DNA of 64,000 bases from Haloparvum alkalitolerans. GTDB lineage: Archaea; Halobacteriota; Halobacteria; Halobacteriales; Haloferacaceae. Shown here one piece after another: positions 43,392 to 52,398 of the stretch (positions are counted from its first letter, which is position 1; every line of letters begins with the position of its first letter). A program made the position numbers and the translations under genes. A model generated the notes under the pieces. That model was not told where the DNA came from and searched no databases. It saw only the letters and a list, made by a program, of their open reading frames with translations. The stretch spans positions 186,001 to 250,000 of the forward strand of contig NZ_JBNLIA010000002.1 in the NCBI RefSeq assembly GCF_050122995.1. The letters are read 5' to 3'.

Positions 43392-45665
43392 CTAGTCTCC
43401 AAACAATCGGGAAAGGAATCCACCGGAGGCGTCCGTCTCTGACGTATCCTCCGTGGTGGCTGGCTGCTCGGTGTCTGTCTCGGTTTCGGCCGCTCCGTTC
43501 AGGAGGTCGGTGACAGAGTACCCGATCCACTCAGCGAATTCCTCAGGCGCACCGATGTAAACGCTCGTGGACGATTTCTCGGACATGAACCGCTTAGGCA
43601 GTCGCTTTTCGTAGTCGTACACCTCATACTCCTCGCGGTCGAAGTCAGCCGTGATAGCGTTCGGCTCGGATTCGAACGTAACACGGCCGCCTTGGATATC
43701 CCGCTGCCACTTCAACCGGCCCGTGTCGTATGTTTTCTCGGCAGGTTCAACAGCGGGGAAGTACTCGGGGTGCTCTCGACCCGCTTCGTTGTAGAAGTCG
43801 CGGACGATACGGCGGACGTCTTCGATAGTGCCGTTCCCGTCGGTCCACGGTTGCTCGGTAAGCATTCGACGAGCGACGTAGCTGAAGATCGGGTTCTGCC
43901 GTTCCAACACGTCTGATAGGTCTTCTTGTGCCTCGCGGAATCCTGGATCTTCCGGGTTCGAGGGGAAAGAGACATCCATACTCAAGATTTTCATTCGGTT
44001 CCGGAACTCGGACTTCGGGAGCGCATCGTTAGTTGTGAAGATGAGACACGGTTGATCGACGCTGGTGGGCGTCCAATCCCCCCAGTAGTTCCGGATCGGG
44101 CTCCATCGCTGGATCTTCTCCTTTTCCGCGTCGATGATGGCGTATGGGAAGCACGTGTCCCACTCGCGGACGCCACGGACTTCCTTGACACCGACATCGT
44201 CCGCATCCACACCGGAGATAACTGTGTTGTCGGACACGAGGCGCAGGATGTACTCGGTGAGTTTATCCTTTCCCGCGTCGCTTTTTCCCTCGATATACAG
44301 ATGCTGCAGAACGTTGTCTAACGTCCGAGACGGCGATGACAACGCTTTCGCATATTGATTGGCGAACGGGGCCCAGAATCCATAGAGAAACGCCTCATAC
44401 ATCTGTGCCATCACCGCGGTCTCGGATTGGGTGTGACCGTGGTTCTCGACGGTTTCGATGTAATCTTCGATCGTTTCGAGACAGTGATCCAGGACTTCAG
44501 TGGTTGGCTCGTCGGTGGCCACGAGAATCATTTCGTCATCTTCGCCGATCACGACTTGCTCGGCTTCCGGAAGGACCGACATCGTCGGGATCGCTGTCGA
44601 CTCCTTGACCTGGTTGTTGTACGCGCTCAATGGCGCAGTGATGCTGTGGTCCTCGACGGTCGCCCCGCGGTTCCGGAGTCCAGCTCCGAACTCATCGGCA
44701 GTATCCTTGTCAACTTTGCTGGTTCCCATCCGTATCTTTTCATCGGGGGCGCGAATTCGGGGACGGTCAAGCCCATCCGTGAGCCCCGTTTCATGCTCCG
44801 ATTCAACGAGCCCAACATCCGGTGACTCGTCGTCGTCCGGATCGGCAGGTGATCCGTCTTCCTCTGTGGATCCGTTCGGTTTGATGACGTTGCGGTTGGC
44901 GTTCTCGGGTTCTTCGACGAACGCGACCGTCTCGTCAGCCTCCGCCGGGTCGTCGACGACGGTCGTGACTTGATCAGCGACATCTTTCAGGTCTTCAACG
45001 GCGTCCTGATTCAGCGCGGCCGTATCGCTCATCTCGAGGTCACCGGCACCGACCCAGTACTCGATACGGTTCTCCCGTTCCTCCGGTGAGTCAGCTTCTT
45101 CCAGCGCTTCGACAAGGCCTTCGAGGAGTGTCTGATCGCTGTATCCCTCTCGGTACTCATCGATGAAGCGTTCAAACTCCTCGTCCAATTCCGTCCCGAG
45201 ATCGGTCGTGAAGACGGAGATCTGGTTCGTGTGATACTCCCAGGAGTTCCGCGAGAGGTTCGCCGACCCTTGGACGAGCTTTACCGTCTCGTCCGGCATG
45301 ACGATGCGATAAATCTTCGAGTGAACGGTCTTCCGATTCTTCAGACGAACGGTGAGTCGGTTATCCTGTCGAAGTTGTACGAGAGACCTCGCCGTCGAGA
45401 CCTCACTCACCTGATCGGCGTACTCTTCGGCGTTTCCAATGAGTACATCAAGCGAGCCGATATCGTATTCAGTCAACATCTTTACCATCAGCTCGGGTGT
45501 CTCTGAGTACGTCACGGCGTCCACGTGACGCGCACCCGCGAACAGATCGAGGAAATCCTCTCGCTCTTTCACCATCACCAGCCGGTATTTCGCAGCCCCT
45601 GACCCGTAGAACTCCGGCATATCCGCGAACCTATCGAACGAGATGTTCGCCGTCAGTTCATCCAT
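43392..45665 (-). CDS. PLD-nuclease domain fused to a P-loop ATPase
   Basis: 757 residues from ATG 45665, chosen because TTTTATTCG lies about 28 nt 5'; an ATG 39 nt upstream is also in frame. N-terminal phospholipase-D-like domain: H115-S-K117, then GSAN (133-136), the H-K-S/N set of PLDc nucleases. A long acidic linker (240-330) follows. The C-terminal P-loop NTPase has Walker A GKSDAGKDK (461-469 region), Walker B-like YAIIDAEKE (about 508-516) and sensor IFTTND (542-547), resembling AAA/D5-type helicase domains. This fusion is unusual and suggests ATP-controlled nuclease activity, possibly defence. It is single-gene, isolated by 230 nt upstream. Confidence 0.75.
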   Translation of the reverse strand: MDELTANISFDRFADMPEFYGSGAAKYRLVMVKEREDFLDLFAGARHVDAVTYSETPELMVKMLTEYDIGSLDVLIGNAEEYADQVSEVSTARSLVQLRQDNRLTVRLKNRKTVHSKIYRIVMPDETVKLVQGSANLSRNSWEYHTNQISVFTTDLGTELDEEFERFIDEYREGYSDQTLLEGLVEALEEADSPEERENRIEYWVGAGDLEMSDTAALNQDAVEDLKDVADQVTTVVDDPAEADETVAFVEEPENANRNVIKPNGSTEEDGSPADPDDDESPDVGLVESEHETGLTDGLDRPRIRAPDEKIRMGTSKVDKDTADEFGAGLRNRGATVEDHSITAPLSAYNNQVKESTAIPTMSVLPEAEQVVIGEDDEMILVATDEPTTEVLDHCLETIEDYIETVENHGHTQSETAVMAQMYEAFLYGFWAPFANQYAKALSSPSRTLDNVLQHLYIEGKSDAGKDKLTEYILRLVSDNTVISGVDADDVGVKEVRGVREWDTCFPYAIIDAEKEKIQRWSPIRNYWGDWTPTSVDQPCLIFTTNDALPKSEFRNRMKILSMDVSFPSNPEDPGFREAQEDLSDVLERQNPIFSYVARRMLTEQPWTDGNGTIEDVRRIVRDFYNEAGREHPEYFPAVEPAEKTYDTGRLKWQRDIQGGRVTFESEPNAITADFDREEYEVYDYEKRLPKRFMSEKSSTSVYIGAPEEFAEWIGYSVTDLLNGAAETETDTEQPATTEDTSETDASGGFLSRLFGD

Positions 45666-45901
45666 AAACACGGCAACGGCTTGAAACGAATAAAACCGTG
45701 CCATGGAGCGGTAGTAGAATAACGGTAGGTGAGCGAGTGACATCGGCCGTGACGAGTATCGTTGTCGACTTCGCCGACACCCCTGTCGAGAATCGGGGAA
45801 CTGACATGGAGTTCGCACATCTCCAGACGTTGCGATACGGGACGAGTTCTAGTCAGCTAAGTTTCGGAACCCAACGTCGGCTGAGTCTTTCAACAAGATC
45901 C

Positions 45902-46297
45902 CTACGCAAGGTGTGACACCTCTGATGGTTCCTCGATGTCGTCGAATTCGCCGCGTTCCACAGGTTTCCAGTCCTCACCTGGCTCCGGACTCCACCAGGC
46001 GACCTCGTAGGCGTCCGGTGCGCCGAAGAGCTTCACGCGTGCGGACCCATCAGGCAGGTCGCGACGCAGTTTTTCTTCGACGTGAAGATTCCAGGTTGTG
46101 GCTGTATCGAAGCAGGCGAGCACGGCCTCCTCGTAGCCGCGTGTCTCTAGGGGCTCTTGGAGTTCGACCTGAGTGTTGCAGTTCTTGCAGAACACCCCCT
46201 CGAAGGGGATGTGAGTGAAAACCTCCTGCCCGCAGACGGGGCACCAGAGGAACTCGAACAGTGCCTCATTGTGTCGTTCAAGTACTTCGAGGGTCAT
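45902..46297 (-). CDS. Haloarchaeal zinc-ribbon protein
   Basis: 131 residues from ATG 46297; an upstream in-frame ATG (46354) is less likely. A helical start (LEVLERHNEALFEFL) leads into a ribbon WCPVCGQEVFTHIPFEGVFCKNCNTQ (C-x2-C...C-x2-C). Then come a domain with aromatic residues (TATTWNLHVEEKLRRDLPDG) and an acidic tail. This pattern recurs in haloarchaeal plasmids in my experience, but no function is known. It lies between the PLD-ATPase and TFB copy 2. Confidence 0.65.
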   Translation of the reverse strand: MTLEVLERHNEALFEFLWCPVCGQEVFTHIPFEGVFCKNCNTQVELQEPLETRGYEEAVLACFDTATTWNLHVEEKLRRDLPDGSARVKLFGAPDAYEVAWWSPEPGEDWKPVERGEFDDIEEPSEVSHLA

Positions 46298-46364
46298 TGG
46301 TTGCCTAACCCGGCCGTACCGGGCCACCACCTCGTTCCCGGTCAAAAACAGCACTCACCGCTCA

Positions 46365-46584
46365 CTACCGTTCAATGCCGTAGACGATGCCTGGGAGGGC
46401 TTCGCACCCACAGTCGTGGCAGTCCGATAACTTCGCCCGGTCTGCTGCCTTCTCGCCGATTCGGACATCGTCGTTCGGACACTCCGGACAGCGGAGGTCC
46501 GGTGCGGGCCGTTCACGGGGGTCATCACGGCTTTCGGCTACCCCGTGTGGGACAAAAATCTCCGCACGGAGGACAACACGTCAC
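46365..46584 (-). pseudogene. Small zinc-ribbon gene with apparent frameshift
   Basis: In one frame the minus strand reads GTG (46584) VTCCPPCGDF; in the next it reads EIFVPHGVAESRDDPRERP, then a ribbon LRCPECPNDDVRIGEKAADR, AKLSDCHDCGCEALPG and a stop at 46365. The second frame has no start codon after an upstream TGA. One missing base near TGCGGAGAT would join them into a protein of about 73 residues with CCPPCG, CPEC and CHDCGC clusters. So it is either a frameshifted gene or a sequence error. Confidence 0.45.
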
Positions 46585-46681
46585 CTCACCCTGAAGTCGG
46601 GAACGCTGAACGTGAATGGCAGTTACTTGCCTGCCATCCAGTAGTATCAGCCAGAACGCGAGTCCACCGACAGCTCTCCCT

Positions 46682-47626
46682 TTAGATCGGAGAAGATGAC
46701 TCAGACCGCTCCTGCAACTCCTGATACCGCGCCCGAAGCGTCACGGGCGTCACGTTGGCCACCTCCGCAATCGCTTCTTGGCGAAATCCGCCACCGTGCT
46801 CTTCGCTCGCGAGATAGAGGCACCCGGCCGCGACACCGGATGGGGATCGACCGCTTACCAACCCTTCCTCGCGGGCGCACTGTGCGAGGTCGGCTGCTCG
46901 CGAGCGGACCGCTGGTGATACGTCGAGTTCCGTGAACAGTCGCGGCAGGATGTCGCCCGGCGAGATGGGGCGACTCGCGATTCCGAGTTCCGTGTTGAGG
47001 ACGCGGTAGCCGAGGAGGACCTTTCCGCGGTCGCAGCGGGCCACGTCCGCGATTTCCTCGATGGTGCGGAGGAGGCCGTCGGTCCGACACGCCCCATACA
47101 CGCTGCCGGCCGCGAGCGCTTCGATGGAGCGTCCCTTGAGGAGATCTGCCTTCTGTGCCTTCCGGAAGAGGGTACTCGCGCGTTCACGAAGCTCCTGTGT
47201 GAGCTCGAGCGCGCTCACGAGGCGGGCGATCTCCGTGCAGGCGGTCGCGAGGTTTCGCTCGCGCTTCGAGCTGAACTGTGCCCGGCTGTGCCGCATCCGG
47301 AGCCGGGACATCTGCCGTTGCTTCCGTCCGGAGAGGGTGTTGCCGTTCGCGTCCCGTCTACTACCGATCTCCGTCGAGAGACCGCGGTCGTGTCGCGTCT
47401 GCGTGACCGGGGCGCCGGTTCGGGACTTGTTCTCCGTTCCGTCCTCGAAGTTCCGCCAGTCTGGACCGTGGTCGATCGGCGACGCATCGAGCACGAGTCC
47501 GCAGTCGTCACACACGGTTTCGTGTTCCGTCTTCGTGACGCGGCCGCCGCAATCTGGACAGTTTTGCTGATCGGATCCCTGTGCTTCCTCGTCGAACGTT
47601 CGGTCGGAGAGAGGTCTCGTCTGCAT
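46682..47626 (-). CDS. tfb: Transcription initiation factor IIB paralogue (TFB), copy 2
   Basis: 314 residues. Zinc ribbon CPDCGG...CDDCG, RGLSTEIGSRRDANGN reader region, SGRKQRQMSRLR, and two cyclin folds (LAAGSVYGACR; VAAGCLYLASEE). It is highly similar to TFB copy 1 through the whole length, with most changes in the first cyclin repeat (TQELRERASTLFRKAQ against SQGLRERASQLFRQAQ). It follows the SWIM gene closely with leader element B between them, so the two may be one operon. Both copies appear functional. Confidence 0.93.
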   Translation of the reverse strand: MQTRPLSDRTFDEEAQGSDQQNCPDCGGRVTKTEHETVCDDCGLVLDASPIDHGPDWRNFEDGTENKSRTGAPVTQTRHDRGLSTEIGSRRDANGNTLSGRKQRQMSRLRMRHSRAQFSSKRERNLATACTEIARLVSALELTQELRERASTLFRKAQKADLLKGRSIEALAAGSVYGACRTDGLLRTIEEIADVARCDRGKVLLGYRVLNTELGIASRPISPGDILPRLFTELDVSPAVRSRAADLAQCAREEGLVSGRSPSGVAAGCLYLASEEHGGGFRQEAIAEVANVTPVTLRARYQELQERSESSSPI

Positions 47627-47655
47627 TGGGTATTCGCGGCGACCCGCGTGGGATC

Positions 47656-47690
47656 GCCCCGCACCCTCTCAGGGGCACACAAACCCACGC
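47656..47690 (-). promoter_or_regulatory. Shared leader element B (before TFB copy 2)
   Basis: Minus strand: GTGGGTTTGTGT, hairpin GCCCC-TGAGAGGGTGC-GGGGC, then a second hairpin GGCGATCCC-ACGC-GGGTCGCC with changes that keep pairing relative to element A. It lies 30 nt before ATG 47626, directly after the SWIM stop codon, so it is within a probable operon. Confidence 0.65.
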
Positions 47691-47693
47691 GGG

Positions 47694-48221
47694 TTAGCGG
47701 AGGAACCGCCCGTCCGGTGCCGGCACGGTCCCCGTTCGAACCTCGATGTCGACGCGTCGGAGGTGTTTGCAGCCGCCTTCGGGATCGCGGTGGCGTGCAT
47801 CCGGACAGCTACACTGCTCGGCCGCGAGATCGACCTCGTAGGTGTTCCCGGTCGCACTCTCGACCAGGTAGCGTGGGCCCTGTTCGCCAAAGCGAACCTC
47901 GATCGCTTCCGACAGCGCACGTCGCGTTCGCGGCTCGTCGATCGAGTAGCCGCCATCCGTCACCGGATGTGGCCGCCGCTCGACCGGACAGGGCTCCCGG
48001 AACTCCTCGCGATGATTCCGCTCCTGGCCACACCGCCGACACCGCCAGTACGTCGTCGTGTAGGAGTACGGTGGCCCCTCGGTCAGCTCGATGTCGTAAT
48101 CGGTCGGTTCGCGACCGGGGACCTGCTCCCTGACGCGGAGGAGCTCGTGATCGTTCTCGATGCACGGATCGGCCGTCGAGACCGCTTGCTGTCGCTCGCG
48201 GTCGGAGTGGTCTGTCGCCAT
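47694..48221 (-). CDS. SWIM zinc-finger protein
   Basis: 175 residues from ATG 48221. The SWIM signature C-x-C-x(n)-C-x-H appears as QCSCPDARHRDPEGGCKHLR, preceded by YLVESATGNTYEVDL. An upstream ribbon WRCRRCGQERNHREEFREPCP may bind a second metal. SWIM domains bind DNA or protein and occur in plasmid and transposon proteins. An in-frame upstream extension runs through leader element C and is not coding-like. TFB copy 2 follows. Confidence 0.82.
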   Translation of the reverse strand: MATDHSDRERQQAVSTADPCIENDHELLRVREQVPGREPTDYDIELTEGPPYSYTTTYWRCRRCGQERNHREEFREPCPVERRPHPVTDGGYSIDEPRTRRALSEAIEVRFGEQGPRYLVESATGNTYEVDLAAEQCSCPDARHRDPEGGCKHLRRVDIEVRTGTVPAPDGRFLR

Positions 48222-48248
48222 GGGGTTGTTGCGGGCCGAGACGAGCGC

Positions 48249-48280
48249 GCCCGCACCCCTCAGGGCGGAAACAACCCCCC
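48249..48280 (-). promoter_or_regulatory. Shared leader element C (before SWIM gene)
   Basis: Minus strand: GGGGGGTTGTTTC, hairpin CGCCC-TGAGGGGTGC-GGGCG, with the alternative downstream pair GCGGGC/GCCCGC. It ends 28 nt before the SWIM ATG. The stem differs from A/B at several bases yet stays paired. Confidence 0.65.
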
Positions 48281-48416
48281 TCGTCGAGTGGCTGGCCGTC
48301 AGTCCCTCGATACAGGACTGTGGGGCACGTTCACGAGCAGTCTTGAGCAGCCGTCCGCGTACTCTCGCTAACTGACGGCCGAACAATTACATACACGCGA
48401 TCGGAATGTGCTTTCG

Positions 48417-48653
48417 ATGACAGACTACACCGAACTTTTCAAAATCACGTACAGCGGCACCGTTCGTGATCTCACCACACAGATCGCCGGCCTCACCGGC
48501 GTAACAAACGTATCCACCTCTGCAGGATCAAGCCAAACCGTCGACGAGACGCTTGCCTGCGACATCTCCTACGACACGTACGAAACCGACCGAGAGGAAC
48601 TCTCCGCCCAAATCGAGACGATGGACGGCGTCACCGAAGTCGTCTTCGGCTAA
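48417..48653 (+). CDS. Hypothetical 78-residue protein
   Basis: ATG at 48417, about 30 nt after a TATA-like TTACATAC, so leaderless. Sequence TDYTELFKITYSGTVRDLTTQIAGLTGVTNVSTSAG with LSAQIETMDGVTEVVFG gives a beta-alpha-beta pattern resembling a small ferredoxin-like (ACT/HMA-type) fold without metal-binding cysteines. Divergent from the SWIM gene. No family recognised. Confidence 0.55.
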   Translation: MTDYTELFKITYSGTVRDLTTQIAGLTGVTNVSTSAGSSQTVDETLACDISYDTYETDREELSAQIETMDGVTEVVFG

Positions 48654-48896
48654 ACCACGCTGTCCTACTTCGGTGATGGAGGTGTTGCGTCGGAATGCAG
48701 GTTGCATCTTCGGTGACGGAGGTGTCTCCGTCAGCAGACCCAGCGATCGTGGTCTCCGCGGGCGTCAGTACGTTCGATATCGAGTCTCTGCTGGACCGAC
48801 CTCGAATCGTCACTCTGAGGACGGCCGCGGATCGCCGCATAGTACAGCAGCTGGTGAGGGAAGCAGTACAAGGCTATTCTTCAGACGAGCCTCCAA

Positions 48897-49577
48897 CTAA
48901 CGCGAGGATGTCCCAAGATACGTCTCCGACGAGAGTGTCCGAACGGCAAGTTCACCGTCGTGAGTCGTCGGTTCGACGAGGAACTGTGGCACCTGCCGAA
49001 ACGCATCGAGGATCTCACGGACATCGCCAGCCACGTCGTCACGACGACGAAGGGTGGATTCCGTGATAGTGCATCCGTCGTCCGGAGGACACAACGATCG
49101 GAACAGCGCCTCAAGCGTCCCCGAAGTACGAGCCGTGCCGCTGGCCTCAAGACTGTAGCGTTGCCCAGCCCTCGCTTCGAACTGGCGCCGGCCGATACAC
49201 CAGGTCTCGTCGGCCTCCGGGCGGTACTCTACGACGACCGTCTCGTACGGTGATAGGACGCGTTCACCGAGTGCGTGGAGGATCCAGTCGTAGACCGCAC
49301 GTGACACGCTCGTCGAGACCAGGTTCGAGCCACAGCCGGTGAGATTGATCGCTTCGAGCGCCTCCCGGTTCTCCGTGACGAACGTGGCCGCTCCCTCTCG
49401 CTCCTCACCAGCCACGTAGTAGACGGTTGTGAACGGACCCGTTGGAGTTGCGGGTGCCCTGCCGGGTGACCGGGACACGTCGATCGTCCGGACGTGCTGG
49501 CGCTCGTCCGGATCGAGGTTTCCGATCTTAACCCCCGTTTGGGGGCCCTCGGTGAGTACCTCGAACTCCTGCGTCAT
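48897..49577 (-). CDS. Hypothetical haloarchaeal protein
   Basis: 226 residues from ATG 49577 (an ATG 15 nt upstream is also in frame). It looks soluble: VYYVAGEEREGAATFVTENREALEAINLTGCGSNLVSTSVSRAVYDWILHALGERVLSPYETVVVEY is a mixed alpha/beta N-terminal domain, followed by CIGRRQFEARAGQRYSLEASG and a C-terminal region with LFRSLCPPDDG. Function unknown. It lies between the S-layer-like gene and the small + strand gene. Confidence 0.6.
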   Translation of the reverse strand: MTQEFEVLTEGPQTGVKIGNLDPDERQHVRTIDVSRSPGRAPATPTGPFTTVYYVAGEEREGAATFVTENREALEAINLTGCGSNLVSTSVSRAVYDWILHALGERVLSPYETVVVEYRPEADETWCIGRRQFEARAGQRYSLEASGTARTSGTLEALFRSLCPPDDGCTITESTLRRRDDVAGDVREILDAFRQVPQFLVEPTTHDGELAVRTLSSETYLGTSSR

Positions 49578-49770
49578 GGTCGAGGCGTTCACGGTGTATT
49601 CCTATGAAGGTAGTGACAGTGTCAGCGTCTACCGTGTATGGGTCTGGCTACATCTGTTTGTAACCGTGACCGGACCCAAACGCTGCCGCTACTCGGCTTG
49701 TGAGTGCGGTTGCGAAAAATGGGCTGCAAAGCGGGACCGACCCTCGCGGGTCAGTGGTTAGGCGTCCGTG

Positions 49771-52398
49771 TTAGGGACGGCGGCGAGTCGCGAGCAGCGC
49801 AGCGGCGACGAGCGCGACGAGCGCGACAACAGCGCCGAAGCCGGGCGTGTCGTCGGACGTCGTCGTCGTCTCCTCAGGCTCCTCGGTCGTCTCCTCGGTG
49901 GTTTCCTCGGTGGTCTCCTCGGTGGTTTCCTCGGTGGTCTCCTCCGTGGTTTCCTCCGTGGTGTCCTCTTCCGTAGTGTCCTCGCCGACCGACTCGACGA
50001 CGACACCGTCAGCGGAGACGTCGTCGACGGAGCGCAGCGTCACGGTGAACGTGTCGTCCACGTTCGTGTCGCTGAAGTCGAACTGCGCGTCGAACGTGCC
50101 GTCAGCCTGCACGACCACGTCGTTCGTGGGTGAGAGGCGGAACCGCGGCGACACGTCGTCAGCCGAGCTGACACGCAGGCTGAGCTCCGTGCCCGGCGCC
50201 AGCGTCGTGGTACCAGTGATGGACTGGCTCTCGGCGGCTTCGACCTCGACCGGGTCAGAGTCGAACTCGCCCGTAGCCTCGACCAGCGTGAAGCTGTCGG
50301 AGGCGACGGTGTAGTCCTCTTCCTCAACCGTGTCGACGTCGAGCAGACGCGAGTCGTTCACGTGGAACTCCACGTTGAACGCGTCGTCAACGCTCGCTGC
50401 ACGGTCGTTCTCCCACTCAAGATCCTCGGTCTCGATGGCGAGGTAGTAGGTGTCGTTCTCCGCGTCGGAGATGACCGTGAAGGCGTCAGCCGAGTTGACC
50501 ACGTCGACCTCCTTGGGGTCCTGGTTGGTCCCCGTGGTGGCCTCGGTCTGCGTGATGCTCAGGCTGAGGTTCCCGTTCGCGATGGCGGTCGTGATCGACT
50601 CGTCGTTCGCGTCGATGAGACCGCTGATGCCGGAGGCACCAAGCTCGTGGACGATGACGTCACCGTTCGCGACCTCTTCGGTCTCGGTGATGCTACCGTC
50701 CTCGACGGCGGCCGTCACGTCGCTGACGTCCTCAATGTCGCTGAGGGAGCCGTCAGGCGCCGTCCAGATGTTCATCGTGTCGGTCGAGCGCTCCTCGATG
50801 AAGAGCTCGCCGACCTCGTCAGCGTTGTCATCCTCGATGTTCGAGTAGGACGTGTCCAGGTCGAGCGAGTAGTCGCCCTGACCCAGAATACCGCCGATCC
50901 CCGCGTTGGAGCTGTTCTCGACTGTGACAGACGGACTCGCGCCGTCTTCCTCAGTCGTCACGGAGACGACGTTGTCCTCGTTGAAGGTTGCCGAATTGTT
51001 CTGGCCGGCGGTGTACGTGTTGAAGTGAACCGTCACTTCCTCGGCACCGTCGGAGTCGATAGCGAGGTCGAGTTCGTAGTTGACGTCCTCTTCGTCACCG
51101 ATGCGCAGGTAGGCCTGCTCCTGCCCGCCAGTGAACTCGATGTCGATCTGGGCGATGTCGCCCTGGTTCTCTTCGACGACACCCTCGGAGAAGGTGACGT
51201 CACCGGCCTGGCCCTCCGTAACGGAGAGCGACGCGGTGTCTTCGGCGTCCGTGTCGGTCACGGAGACGTCGAAGTCGTAGTCACCCGTCGAGGTGTCGGT
51301 GAAGTCGAACGTGTGCTCGTTGTTCTCGACATCATACAGGACGAACTCGTCGTCCGAGTTGATGTCGTAGTTCGAGCTGGAACCCGTGTAGAGGTCCTCG
51401 AGCTCGTCCTCGGAGAAGCTCTCCGACGAAATAGTCACGTCGTAGTCGTTACGCAGGTCGGACTCGAACGTGAGTTCCGTCTCCGTCTCGCCCTGGTTCG
51501 CGACCTCATCAGGATCGAACTCAGCGTTCACGTTCTGCTGAACGAGTTCGAATTCAGAGTTGGAACGCGTGAGGTCACCGTCACCATCTTCGAGGAAGTA
51601 GTCGCCAGTCTCGCGATTGGCCGTCTCGAAGATGATGTACTGCGTTCCGTTGATCGTCTGAACCTGGTTGTTGGCGACCGGCGTCGAACTGCTGTCACCG
51701 GTCACACGGCGAAGGGTGATCTCCTCACCGTCGGTCAGGCTCGTGCCACTTCCACCAGCGACCGAGAAGGACTGGCCCGCAAAGACCAGACTGTTGTTGA
51801 GGTCGCTCGCGTTCGTGAACTCACGGTCGACGTCCAGGCCACTGGAGTCAGTGTCCTGAACTGTGAGCGAAGTCGTGGCGGATGCGACGCCAGTGTTCGC
51901 ATCATCGAACTCAACAGTGACGTCACCAGTAGCGTCCCCGTCAACAGCCGGGTGAACGACGGAAACGTTCGTGTCGACGGTGAAGTTCTGTTCGGGGTAG
52001 TCGCTCGTATCGAGCGAGACAATCAGCTGGTCCCGCTCGTTAGAGTTCGACGTGTCGGTAACGATGTCGTTAGAGACATCGGAACCGGTCTCGTTATAGA
52101 TGGCAATGGCATCAACGCCGTTATTGCCATCGTTCTCGAACGTGGAATCCCCGGGGAGAGTCACCGTGATCTTGTGAGTCCCGGTCGAATTCACGTCGTT
52201 AGCTGTGAAATTGAGGTTATGCTCCACGGTCTGATCTTCGTCCACAGTGTCGGGAGCGAAGTTATTGACCGTAACGTCGCTTACCGCAGCCGCCGATCCC
52301 GCAAAGGAGATGGGGACGGCGAATACGGAAAGCACCATGATCGCAGCCAGGAACACTGCGCGTCCCTTCGTGCGATAGTTTGTGTTTTCGCTTGTCAT
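49771..52398 (-). CDS. S-layer-type surface glycoprotein with PGF-CTERM tail
   Basis: 875 residues from ATG 52398. Sec signal: TKGRAVFLAAIMVLSVFAVPISFAGSAAA, closely like other haloarchaeal cell-surface glycoproteins. The mature protein is very acidic with many N-x-S/T sites and beta domains. A Thr/Glu repeat (TTEETTEE) forms the wall-spanning stalk, and the end TPGFGAVVALVALVAAALLATRRRP matches the PGF-CTERM signal for archaeosortase processing and lipid attachment. An open frame on the opposite strand is an artefact of its composition. It may be a second or replacement S-layer protein in the accessory region. Confidence 0.85.
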   Translation of the reverse strand: MTSENTNYRTKGRAVFLAAIMVLSVFAVPISFAGSAAAVSDVTVNNFAPDTVDEDQTVEHNLNFTANDVNSTGTHKITVTLPGDSTFENDGNNGVDAIAIYNETGSDVSNDIVTDTSNSNERDQLIVSLDTSDYPEQNFTVDTNVSVVHPAVDGDATGDVTVEFDDANTGVASATTSLTVQDTDSSGLDVDREFTNASDLNNSLVFAGQSFSVAGGSGTSLTDGEEITLRRVTGDSSSTPVANNQVQTINGTQYIIFETANRETGDYFLEDGDGDLTRSNSEFELVQQNVNAEFDPDEVANQGETETELTFESDLRNDYDVTISSESFSEDELEDLYTGSSSNYDINSDDEFVLYDVENNEHTFDFTDTSTGDYDFDVSVTDTDAEDTASLSVTEGQAGDVTFSEGVVEENQGDIAQIDIEFTGGQEQAYLRIGDEEDVNYELDLAIDSDGAEEVTVHFNTYTAGQNNSATFNEDNVVSVTTEEDGASPSVTVENSSNAGIGGILGQGDYSLDLDTSYSNIEDDNADEVGELFIEERSTDTMNIWTAPDGSLSDIEDVSDVTAAVEDGSITETEEVANGDVIVHELGASGISGLIDANDESITTAIANGNLSLSITQTEATTGTNQDPKEVDVVNSADAFTVISDAENDTYYLAIETEDLEWENDRAASVDDAFNVEFHVNDSRLLDVDTVEEEDYTVASDSFTLVEATGEFDSDPVEVEAAESQSITGTTTLAPGTELSLRVSSADDVSPRFRLSPTNDVVVQADGTFDAQFDFSDTNVDDTFTVTLRSVDDVSADGVVVESVGEDTTEEDTTEETTEETTEETTEETTEETTEETTEEPEETTTTSDDTPGFGAVVALVALVAAALLATRRRP
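49884..49975 (-). repeat. Tandem Glu-Thr-Thr-Glu coding repeat in the S-layer-like gene
   Basis: About six tandem 12-base units encode ETTE on the minus strand, in a near-perfect array (GGTGGTTTCCTC-like units on the + strand). It is the Thr-rich stalk before the C-terminal anchor. Tandem repeats of this kind can vary in length between strains. Confidence 0.75.

Noticed and set aside
49884..49975. CRISPR-like or microsatellite array
   Set aside because: The repeats are in-frame ETTE codons of the S-layer-like gene without spacers; no CRISPR repeats occur elsewhere.
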